Positions 35,907-42,901 of a stretch of DNA of 46,564 nucleotides are shown here, one piece after another (positions within the stretch are counted from its first letter, which is position 1; each line of letters starts with the position of its first letter). The notes under the pieces are model-generated. The model was not told the DNA's origin and made no database searches. It was given only the letters and a program-made list of their open reading frames with translations. The position numbers and the translations under genes are program-made. Source of the DNA: Frankiaceae bacterium (GTDB lineage Bacteria; Actinomycetota; Actinomycetes; Mycobacteriales; SCTD01); contig JAENVS010000009.1 in NCBI GenBank assembly GCA_016650445.1, positions 1 to 46,564 of the forward strand, written 5' to 3'.

Positions 35907-36734
35907 CTATCTCATCATCGGGGCTGCCACGGCGACGGTGCCGGGGTCGAACTCGACCGGTGCGTCGAAGGCCGCCCGGCGGGCCGCTCGCCGCAACGCG
36001 GCCAGCACCGCCGGCCCGGCGAGCAGCACGAGCGCGACCGTCGTGATGGCCCGGCCGACGTCCCAGCCCAGTGAGGTCGCCGCGGTGAACAGGGCGAAGG
36101 CGTGCAGGTTGTCGAGGACGCTCTGGGCCGCGTCGAACGACAGCTCGGTCCCGTCGCCCAGCGCGAACGGCCAGAAGGACAGGTTCAGCAGTACGCCGTA
36201 CAGGATCGACGACACGGCGGAGTACGCCGCCAGGAAGGCGAGCTCGACCCGGCCCCGGGCCCGCGGGAGCAGCCCCGCGCCGAGCCCGACCCAGGCGGCG
36301 CCGAGCATCTGGAACGGCAGCCATGGCCCGACGCCGCCGGTGAGCAGGGCCGAGGCGAACAGGGTGGTCGCTCCGAGGACGAAGCCGAACCCCGGGCCGA
36401 AGACCCGGCCGCCCAGGACGAGCATGAAGAAGACCGTCTCGACGCCGCCGGTGCCCGCGCCCAGCGGTCGCAGGGCCGCGCCGATCGCGCTCAGAACGCC
36501 GAGCATCGCCAGCGCTTTGGTGTCCATCCCGCCCTCGGACATCTCGGCGAGGACGACGGCGAGCAGCACGGGTAGCAGCAGCGCGAACACGAGCGGTGCG
36601 CTGGTCGACTCGAGTCTGGCCCCCGGTTGCACGATGAGCGGCCAGAGGAAGGCGAACAGCCCGCCGAGCGAGGCGAGCAGCAACGCGAGCACCGCCTTGG
36701 GACGCAGCCGCAGTGGGCGGGCGACCGCGGTCAC
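35907..36734 (-). CDS. ECF transporter S component, probably cobalamin (CbrT-like)
   Basis: A 275-residue integral membrane protein with about six hydrophobic segments. GTG 36734 overlaps the ATPase stop (GTGA). The TM region GGVETVFFMLVLGGRVFGPGF and later LPFQMLGAAWVGLGAGLLP resemble the ECF S-component fold with Gly-rich helix packing. Substrate specificity cannot be read from sequence. Assignment to cobalamin rests on the cobalamin riboswitch at the operon head and the transcobalamin-like neighbours. It captures the vitamin in the membrane for the T/A module encoded just upstream. Confidence 0.78.
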   Translation of the reverse strand: MTAVARPLRLRPKAVLALLLASLGGLFAFLWPLIVQPGARLESTSAPLVFALLLPVLLAVVLAEMSEGGMDTKALAMLGVLSAIGAALRPLGAGTGGVETVFFMLVLGGRVFGPGFGFVLGATTLFASALLTGGVGPWLPFQMLGAAWVGLGAGLLPRARGRVELAFLAAYSAVSSILYGVLLNLSFWPFALGDGTELSFDAAQSVLDNLHAFALFTAATSLGWDVGRAITTVALVLLAGPAVLAALRRAARRAAFDAPVEFDPGTVAVAAPMMR

Positions 36735-38335
36735 GCCGGCACGTCCAGTGCGGTGGCGACGTCGCCGACGGTCAGCCACGGGAGCGGGTTGAGCACCTTC
36801 GCGACCTGCGGCGCGAAGGTCGGGGAGGAGAGCACGACGTCGGCGGTGGACCCGTCGGCGACGACCTCTCCCTCCGCGAGCACGACGACGCGGTCGGCGG
36901 CGGTGGCGACGAACTCGACGTCGTGCGTCGACACGACGACGGCCTTGCCCTCGGTGGCGAGCCGGCGCAGCACCGCGGCCAGCCGCGCCTTCGCGCGGTA
37001 GTCCAGGCCGCGGGTCGGCTCGTCGAGCAGCACCACCCGGGGCGAGGAGACGAGCTGCACGGCGAGGACCAGTGCCAGCCGCTGGCCCTCTGACAGGTCA
37101 CGCGGGTGGGTATCACGGTCGATGCCGGGCAGCAGCTGCTCCAGGAGCGCCGCGGTCGTGCCCTCGGGGCGGCGCGACTCGGTGTCGGCCTGGACGAGCT
37201 CGGCGTCGACGGTCTCGAGGTAGAGCAGGTCAGCGGCCGACTGCGGGACGAGCCCGACCAGCGCGCGGGCCTGGGCCGACGACCCCACGGCCGGGTCCTG
37301 CCCGTCGACCTCGACGGTGCCACCGGCGCGGCGACCGGACCCCTGCAGAGCCCACAGCAGCGAGGACTTGCCGGCGCCGTTCCGGCCCATCAGCGCGCAG
37401 ACCTGTCCGGCCGCGAGGTCGAGGTCCACCTGTCGTACGGCGATGACATCGCCGTACCGCACGACGACGTCGCGTGCGCGCAGTGCCACCGGCCCGGCGG
37501 ACGCGAACGCGGCCGGGCGTCGGCCGCGGAGCCGTTCGCGAAGGGGCCCGGCCTGCCGCCGCGCATCGCGCACCGACAGCGGCACCGGGTCCCAGCCGGC
37601 GAGCCGGCCGAGCTCGACGACCGGCGGGGCGGGCACGTCGTGCGCCATCATCGCCGCCGGCAGCCCGCTGCGCACGGTGCCGTCGCCGGGCAGGTAGAGG
37701 ACCCGGTCGGCGTACTGCAGGACGCGTTCGAGCCGGTGCTCGGCCATGAGGACGGTGACCCCGAGGTCGTGCACGAGCCTTGTCACGGCAGCAAGCACCT
37801 CCTCGGCGGCGGTCGGGTCGAGCGCCGAGGTCGGCTCGTCGAGCACCAGCACGCGCGGGTGGCAGGTCAGCACCGCGCCGATCGCCGCGCGCTGCTGCTC
37901 ACCACCGGACAGGTCGCGCAGCGGCCGCGATCGGAGCTCGGCGAGACCGAGCAGGTCGAGCGCTTCTTCGACGCGCTTTCGCATGACGTCGGCCGGCAGC
38001 GCGAGCTGCTCCATCGCGTAGGCGAGCTCCTCCTCGACTGTGTCCGTGACGAAACCGGCCAGTGGGTCCTGGCCGACGACGCCGACGACGTCGGCCAGCT
38101 CGCGCGGCGGATGCGTGCGGGTGTCGCGGCCGTCGACGAGCACGCGGCCGGACAGCAGCCCGCCGGTGAAGTGCGGCACCAGGCCGTTGACGGTGCCGAG
38201 CAGCGTCGACTTGCCGGCGCCGGTGCGCCCGAGCACGAGGCAGAGCTCGCCCTCGGGGAGCCGCAGGTCGACGTCGCGCAGCACCGGGACGACGGAGTCC
38301 GGATAGGTGACGCTGACGTGCTCGAGCCGGATCAT
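36731..38335 (-). CDS. ECF transporter ATPase, two fused ABC domains (EcfA1-EcfA2)
   Basis: A 534-residue protein with two nucleotide-binding domains in one chain. Domain 1 (about 1-240) has Walker A GRTGAGKST at 36-44, signature LSGGEQQ and Walker B LVLDEP. Domain 2 (about 300-520) has GRNGAGKSS, a degenerate signature LSEGQ and LLDEPTRGLD. The fusion replaces the usual two ATPase subunits. ATG 38335 overlaps the EcfT stop (ATGA). It powers import by the T and S components. Confidence 0.9.
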   Translation of the reverse strand: MIRLEHVSVTYPDSVVPVLRDVDLRLPEGELCLVLGRTGAGKSTLLGTVNGLVPHFTGGLLSGRVLVDGRDTRTHPPRELADVVGVVGQDPLAGFVTDTVEEELAYAMEQLALPADVMRKRVEEALDLLGLAELRSRPLRDLSGGEQQRAAIGAVLTCHPRVLVLDEPTSALDPTAAEEVLAAVTRLVHDLGVTVLMAEHRLERVLQYADRVLYLPGDGTVRSGLPAAMMAHDVPAPPVVELGRLAGWDPVPLSVRDARRQAGPLRERLRGRRPAAFASAGPVALRARDVVVRYGDVIAVRQVDLDLAAGQVCALMGRNGAGKSSLLWALQGSGRRAGGTVEVDGQDPAVGSSAQARALVGLVPQSAADLLYLETVDAELVQADTESRRPEGTTAALLEQLLPGIDRDTHPRDLSEGQRLALVLAVQLVSSPRVVLLDEPTRGLDYRAKARLAAVLRRLATEGKAVVVSTHDVEFVATAADRVVVLAEGEVVADGSTADVVLSSPTFAPQVAKVLNPLPWLTVGDVATALDVPA

Positions 38336-39453
38336 GCCGCGGCCGCCTGCAGCTGCGGGGCTCGACGTGCGGCGGCGCGCACCGGTCGAGGTGCCAGCCA
38401 CGCGGGGAGCACCCCGACGAGGATCGCCATAAGGGGCAGCAGCGGAAGGTCCGGCCAGACGAGCGGGTAGAGCGACGGGTGCAGCAGCAGCGGGTCGTAG
38501 CTGCCGGCCACGAGCATGACGCCCGCGCATACGACGCCGCAGCCACCGACCGCCCACTCCGCGCGGCGCCAGGGGTCGGGGCGGTAGGTGCTGCGCCGCA
38601 CCCGCCGTCCGCCTATCGCCAGCCCGGCACCGGACAGCACGAGACCGGCTGTAAGAGCGGGCAGCCCGACCAGCGGCGGCGCGGTCCCGTCGAGCAGGCC
38701 GTAGAGGCCCAGGCACAGCGCGAGCAGGCCGGTGAGCACGAAGGCGGACGTCGTACGACGAAGTCCTTGGGGTGCGCCGTTCGACCGGCCGTAGCCGCGG
38801 GAGTCCATCGCGGCGGCGAGCTGCAGCGAACGCGACAGCGCGTCCTCGAGCACCGGCATCGCGATGGCCCGCAGGTTGCGCAGCCCCTTGCCGGGGGCCG
38901 CGCGAAGCCGTCGTGCCCGGCGTACGCGAAGCACGCTCTCGACGAGTTGCGGCGCGAGGGTCAGCGCGACGACGACGGCCGAGCCGATCTCGTACAGCGC
39001 CGGCGGCAGCGACCGCAGTGCGCGCTTCGGGTTGGCCAGCGCGTTGGCCGCGCCGACGCAGCAGATCAGGGCGGCCAGTCGTAGTCCCTCGTAGACCGCT
39101 GCGAGCACCTGCTCCGCGGTTACGGCTCCACCGAGGTCGATGCCCTTCGCCCACCCGGGCAACGCAACCGACGGGAGCGCGAACAGCTGGTGCCCGTCAT
39201 CGGACGCGCCGATCAGCGCGTTGAAGACGACCCGCAGCGCGATCACCAGCAACCCCAGGATCAGGTACGCCGAGAAGGCGCGCGCCCAGGGCGCATCACC
39301 GCGCCGGCAGACGACGACGTAGCCGACGACCGCGACGAGCACGGCGATGAGCAGGGGGTTCGTCGTGCGGCTCGCGGCGGTCGCGAGACCGAGCGCCCAC
39401 AGCCACCAGGCCATGGGGTGCAGGGCGCGCGGTAGCGGTTCGGTCCAGGACAT
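38332..39453 (-). CDS. ECF transporter transmembrane component EcfT
   Basis: A 373-residue membrane protein. ATG 39453 (MSWTEPLPRALH) follows the preceding stop by one base; ATG 39465 would overlap it. It has an N-terminal hydrophobic domain, a cytoplasmic coupling region whose AAAMDSRGYGR motif is the EcfT signature that contacts both ATPases, and a C-terminal set of hydrophobic segments longer than in many EcfT proteins. It couples ATP hydrolysis to toppling of the S component. Confidence 0.87.
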   Translation of the reverse strand: MSWTEPLPRALHPMAWWLWALGLATAASRTTNPLLIAVLVAVVGYVVVCRRGDAPWARAFSAYLILGLLVIALRVVFNALIGASDDGHQLFALPSVALPGWAKGIDLGGAVTAEQVLAAVYEGLRLAALICCVGAANALANPKRALRSLPPALYEIGSAVVVALTLAPQLVESVLRVRRARRLRAAPGKGLRNLRAIAMPVLEDALSRSLQLAAAMDSRGYGRSNGAPQGLRRTTSAFVLTGLLALCLGLYGLLDGTAPPLVGLPALTAGLVLSGAGLAIGGRRVRRSTYRPDPWRRAEWAVGGCGVVCAGVMLVAGSYDPLLLHPSLYPLVWPDLPLLPLMAILVGVLPAWLAPRPVRAAARRAPQLQAAAA

Positions 39454-39454
39454 G

Positions 39455-40255
39455 TCAGGTGCCATCCTCGCGCCGCCGCCGCGCGACCTGCGCGACGGCC
39501 GCAGAAACCAGCAGCAGGACGAGGACCACGGCCGCGATGGCGCCGAGCGGGATGCCGTTGGGCCGAAGCGGCTTCGACCGCGTGACGATGTCGGAACGAG
39601 GCGGTGCTGCCGTCGCAGCCGGCCGTGCGGTGGCGGCCGCAGCGGTGGAGTCGGGCGACGCCGCAGCCGCTGTTGGTGAGGGGGCGGGTGCGGCGGAGGT
39701 CCTGGCTGTGGCCTGGCCGGTGCCGGCCACCGTGGGCACCTTGCGTGTGGGCGACGGACTCGCCGCCGGTCCGACCGTGGAGGGGGACCGCCCGGCGCTC
39801 GGCGTACTCGCCCTGGGGGGTGGCGTCGACGGTGGTTTGCCGGCACCGAACGCCCAGCCGTCGACGGTGCCCGGCGCCGGGTCGTAGTCGGAGCCGCCGA
39901 TGTTGCCGTAGGTCCAGGAGCCGCCGGGTCTGGCGTGCCAGTAGGACCAGTACGCGTCCGCAGGTGAGGTGCGCTGGCACGGGTCGTTGGCCGGCTTGCC
40001 GTTGATCCGGCAGACGAAGTAGCCCGGCTCCTGGGCAGCGCGGGTGGGGGTGAAGCCGGCGCCGCGCAGCGCGGCGATCCCGTTCGAGGGATCACCCGGT
40101 GCGCAGCGGGTCGGTTGTCCGCCGCCGAGCGAGGCGAAGTCGACGATGACGGTGACACCGGAGTCCTGGCTGCACGCGGCAGCCGTGGCCGGCGCCGCGG
40201 GGACGGCAAGGGCCGCCCCCGCGAGCGCCGTCACGACGGCAGCGCGAAGCATCAT
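39455..40255 (-). CDS. Secreted, membrane-tethered protein resembling the transcobalamin beta domain (DUF4430-like)
   Basis: A 266-residue protein: signal peptide (about 1-26), a domain of about 95 residues, a Pro/Ala/Ser/Thr-rich linker (about 120-225), one membrane segment and a basic tail (RRRRED). The domain has the layout of the DUF4430/transcobalamin C-terminal beta-grasp fold: a YFVCRINGKPA strand, AYWSYWHARPGGSWTYGN and PAPGTVDGWAFG near its end. In transcobalamin and intrinsic factor this lobe closes over cobalamin bound by an alpha/alpha toroid. Here the toroid is the preceding gene, whose stop overlaps the ATG of this one by one base (TGATG). Family membership is my reading of motifs, not a search result. 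Confidence 0.75.
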   Translation of the reverse strand: MMLRAAVVTALAGAALAVPAAPATAAACSQDSGVTVIVDFASLGGGQPTRCAPGDPSNGIAALRGAGFTPTRAAQEPGYFVCRINGKPANDPCQRTSPADAYWSYWHARPGGSWTYGNIGGSDYDPAPGTVDGWAFGAGKPPSTPPPRASTPSAGRSPSTVGPAASPSPTRKVPTVAGTGQATARTSAAPAPSPTAAAASPDSTAAAATARPAATAAPPRSDIVTRSKPLRPNGIPLGAIAAVVLVLLLVSAAVAQVARRRREDGT

Positions 40256-41808
40256 CACCAGATACGGATGGTCCGCGAGTTCGACGAGCCGGCGACGTTC
40301 TGCAGGTCGTTGCCGGTCTGGACGGTGAAGTCGAACGTGCCGGTCCCGGAGAACGTCCGGGTCAGCGACCACATGCCGGTCTTGGCGTCGGCACGCGCCT
40401 GGGCAGTCAGGACCGACCCGCCGACCCCGGCGCGCCGGTAAAGGCTCACGATCAGGCCACCCGTGCGCGCCGGGATGCTGCGACCGGAGAAGACGTACGT
40501 CCGGGTCCCGGTCCGCGCGGCGGACAGGGACAGCGCTGTCGCGACGTTGAGCACCGTCTGGGGGCTCGCCGCGCCGCCCCGCGACTGCGCATAGAGGCGG
40601 GTGTTGGTGAGCGGTGAGACCGACCAGGTGACGACGCCGGTCGCGCCGACGGTCGCCGTACGGACCACGCTGAACGTCGTCGACGGCCGGCTGTAGGCGA
40701 ACAGGTCGACGACGCTGTTCGGCGGCGCCTGGACTGTCACGCTCGACGCGCCGGTGGCGACGATGCGCGTGTTGAGCATGGTCAGGGTGGCTTGCCGCAT
40801 CACGGTGCGCGAGGAGGCGGTGAACGTCTTACCGGCCAGCGCGGGCAGGGTTTGCGCCGTCGCGAATAGGTCACTCGAGGACGCCGCAGCCGCCCCGGTC
40901 CGCAGCCCGCCGTCGGCGTTCTGCTGGCTGGTCAGGTAGGTGAGCGCGTTGCCGATCGGGGCGTTCACGGCGTCGAGGCCGAGCACGGCGTAGCCGGTGG
41001 AGTTGACCGGCGCCTGGCCCGGGAAGCTGCCGTCGGCCTTCTGCTGTCCCTTGAGCCAGGTCGCTGCCGCGTTGGCCGGCTGCGCTCCACCCTGTCCTAG
41101 GGCAGCAAGTGCCTGCAGGACCAGCCCGGTCGCGTCGACCGACCCGGTGCAGGCGGTGCCGGCCTTCGGGTAGTCCTCGGGGAAGGACCCGTCCGCGCAC
41201 TGGGTGGCCAGCAGGGCCTGTACGGCGGCATCCGCGGGAGTCCGCCCAGACTGCTTGAGGGCCAGCAGCGCGAAGGCGTGACCGAACAGGTTCGCGTAGT
41301 TGCCGAACGAGCTGCGGTCGGCAAACCGACTGTCTGCTGACTGCAAGGAGAGCAGCTGCGCTAGCAGGTCCACTCCGCCGACCTTGCTGGCGTCACCACC
41401 AGTGGCCGCAACGACGAACGCGAGCTTGGCGGTGGCGCCGACGTACGCCGCATCGGCCTTGTCGCCCGGGGCGCCCTGGGTGTACTCGGCGACCGCCTTG
41501 GAGTCCTCCACGCTGGTCAGCGCTCGGCCGAGGGTGGCGTCCTGACCGCCCGCCGCGAGCAGCGCCAGCGCAGCGTCGAGCGACTGGCCCCAGTTGGTGA
41601 AGGTGGTCGTGTTGCCCTTGTCGTCCTCGAAGCTGCCGGTGACGGTGCCGGTCGGTGACAGGTGCGCGGCGAGGTAGGCGGCCGCGGCCGCGGTTGCCTG
41701 GGGGTCAGCCGCGGGCGCCGCGGCGGCGGGTGTCGCGAGGACACCGGTGGTCAGCGCCGTTGCCAGCAGAGCCGGCAGCAGCGCGGTGCGCAGGGAGACG
41801 GTAGGCAT
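40255..41808 (-). CDS. Secreted alpha/alpha-toroid protein, transcobalamin/intrinsic factor-like, with Ig-like tail
   Basis: A 517-residue protein. ATG 41808 gives a signal peptide (about 1-30, ending ATPAAAAP). Residues 35-340 are repeats of paired helices punctuated by Q/C-x-x-DG-x-F turns (QSADSRF, QCADGSF, QQKADGSFPG, QQNADGG), as in prenyltransferase/squalene-cyclase barrels and the alpha domain of transcobalamin and intrinsic factor. The 345-517 part is a Thr/Ser/Val-rich Ig-like beta-sandwich. No squalene-cyclase DXDD or farnesyltransferase zinc ligands are seen. It is the first gene after a cobalamin riboswitch, so binding of extracellular B12 is likely. No membrane anchor is present. 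Confidence 0.78.
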   Translation of the reverse strand: MPTVSLRTALLPALLATALTTGVLATPAAAAPAADPQATAAAAAYLAAHLSPTGTVTGSFEDDKGNTTTFTNWGQSLDAALALLAAGGQDATLGRALTSVEDSKAVAEYTQGAPGDKADAAYVGATAKLAFVVAATGGDASKVGGVDLLAQLLSLQSADSRFADRSSFGNYANLFGHAFALLALKQSGRTPADAAVQALLATQCADGSFPEDYPKAGTACTGSVDATGLVLQALAALGQGGAQPANAAATWLKGQQKADGSFPGQAPVNSTGYAVLGLDAVNAPIGNALTYLTSQQNADGGLRTGAAAASSSDLFATAQTLPALAGKTFTASSRTVMRQATLTMLNTRIVATGASSVTVQAPPNSVVDLFAYSRPSTTFSVVRTATVGATGVVTWSVSPLTNTRLYAQSRGGAASPQTVLNVATALSLSAARTGTRTYVFSGRSIPARTGGLIVSLYRRAGVGGSVLTAQARADAKTGMWSLTRTFSGTGTFDFTVQTGNDLQNVAGSSNSRTIRIW

Positions 41809-41852
41809 GGGAGCCCTTTCACGAGCGGTCCGTGACGGGACCACGGGCTCCC
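41809..41852 (-). promoter_or_regulatory. Ribosome-site-sequestering hairpin (riboswitch expression platform)
   Basis: On the transcript, GGGAGCCC (41852-41845) and GGGCTCCC (41816-41809) form a perfect 8-bp stem that ends at the ATG at 41808. The AAAGGG ribosome site overlaps the stem. A smaller stem GGTCC/GGACC lies in the loop. It would block translation when the upstream cobalamin aptamer is bound, as expected for translational riboswitches in actinomycetes. Confidence 0.55.
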
Positions 41853-41944
41853 AGAACGCCGACGCCCTCACGACCGGTCGTGGGACCGGTGGCGAGGGCG
41901 AGAACGGACTGATCGTCCGGGCTCCGCCCCGCTGACCTCGACGG

Positions 41945-42070
41945 TACGAAGGAGCCGCTCGCTCCCGGCGGGCGTTCCGGCTCGTAGCCGCCTTGCAGCG
42001 GCTACCTACGGTTGCGGGTCAGCGCCGGAGTTGGACCGGCTTTCCCCACGGGAGCGCATTCGGTTGGTGC
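41945..42070 (-). promoter_or_regulatory. Cobalamin (adenosylcobalamin-type) riboswitch aptamer
   Basis: On the minus strand the core reads GGGGAAAGCCGG, then CCAACTCCGGCGCTGACCCG with CAACCGTAGG, the conserved cobalamin-riboswitch core. Downstream lies a hairpin GTAGCCGC-TGCAA-GGCGGCTAC, then the B12 box GAGCCGGAACGCCCGCC. Outer arms GCGCTCCCG and CGGGAGCG (42057-42049 with 41967-41960) close it. It precedes the toroid gene by about 150 bases. Exact ends are approximate. Its 5' half is also coding for the end of fdhD on the same strand. Confidence 0.88.
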
Positions 42071-42901
42071 AGCGGTGACCTTAGCAGCGGGCATCAGCTC
42101 GCCGGCGTACAGCACGAACCGCTCGTCCCGGACGAATCCGGCCAGGCTCAGGCCGAACCGCTGGGCCAGCTGCACCGCGAGGCTGCTCGGCGCCGAAACC
42201 CCGGCGAGTACGCCGACACCCGCGGCGACGGCTTTCTGAACGAGCTCGAAGCTGGTGCGGCCGCTGACGACGATCGTGTGGTGGTGGAGGGGGAGCCGGT
42301 CCTGCAGCAGCGCCCAGCCGACCACCTTGTCCAAGGCGTTGTGCCGGCCCACGTCCTCCCGCACGCACAGCAGCTCGCCCGAGGGGGAGACGAGGCCGGC
42401 CGCGTGCAGGCCGCCGGTCCGCTCGAAGGTGCGCTGCGCGGTCCGCAGCAGGCCGGGCAGTGCGAGGACGGCGCCAGGGTCGACGGGGGTCGACCGCACG
42501 GCACGCAGGCCGCGCTCCTCCAGCGCGGCCAGGCTCTCGAGCCCGCAGACCCCGCAGGCCGAGCTGACCGTGAACCGTCGTGCGAGGGCCGTCGCGGTGA
42601 CCGTCGACTCGGCCGCGAGCTGGGCCGTCACCGTGTTGTCATGGCGGTCTGCCGGGACCTGCCGGCAGTGCCGGAGCGTGACGATGTCGGAGCGGGATCG
42701 GACGACCCCTTCGCCGAACAGGAACCCGGCGGCCAGCTCGACGTCGTCACCGGGGGTCCGCATCGTCACGGCCAGCGGGATCGGCCCCTGTCGCGTCTCG
42801 ATGCGGATCTCGAGCGGCTCCTCCACCGCGAGCCGGTCCTCGTGCTCGCGCACGACGCCGGCCACGACCTCGGTGACCCGGACGCGGGCCGACGACGTCA
42901 T
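42002..42901 (-). CDS. fdhD: Formate dehydrogenase accessory sulfurtransferase FdhD
   Basis: A 299-residue protein that transfers sulfur to the molybdenum cofactor of formate dehydrogenase-type enzymes. It begins with a variable region, then ELAAGFLFGEGVV (56-68), the catalytic CGVCG loop (Cys116, Cys119) and the C-terminal GRTSFELVQKA and GLSLAGFVRDERFVLYAG segments. The final 18 or so residues lie within the cobalamin riboswitch and look unconserved. The ATG overlaps the stop of the molybdoenzyme gene (ATGA), its obvious client. Confidence 0.93.
   Translation of the reverse strand: MTSSARVRVTEVVAGVVREHEDRLAVEEPLEIRIETRQGPIPLAVTMRTPGDDVELAAGFLFGEGVVRSRSDIVTLRHCRQVPADRHDNTVTAQLAAESTVTATALARRFTVSSACGVCGLESLAALEERGLRAVRSTPVDPGAVLALPGLLRTAQRTFERTGGLHAAGLVSPSGELLCVREDVGRHNALDKVVGWALLQDRLPLHHHTIVVSGRTSFELVQKAVAAGVGVLAGVSAPSSLAVQLAQRFGLSLAGFVRDERFVLYAGELMPAAKVTAAPTECAPVGKAGPTPALTRNRR

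Noticed and set aside
38336..39154. N-terminal extension of the fused ATPase frame over the EcfT gene
   Set aside because: The extension lacks motifs and overlaps EcfT; the ATG at 38335 gives a normal ABC start with a 4-base overlap.
40255..41808. Toroid protein as a squalene or terpene cyclase
   Set aside because: It is secreted, with no DXDD acid motif or QW-repeat set of a cyclase, and sits in a B12-regulated import operon.
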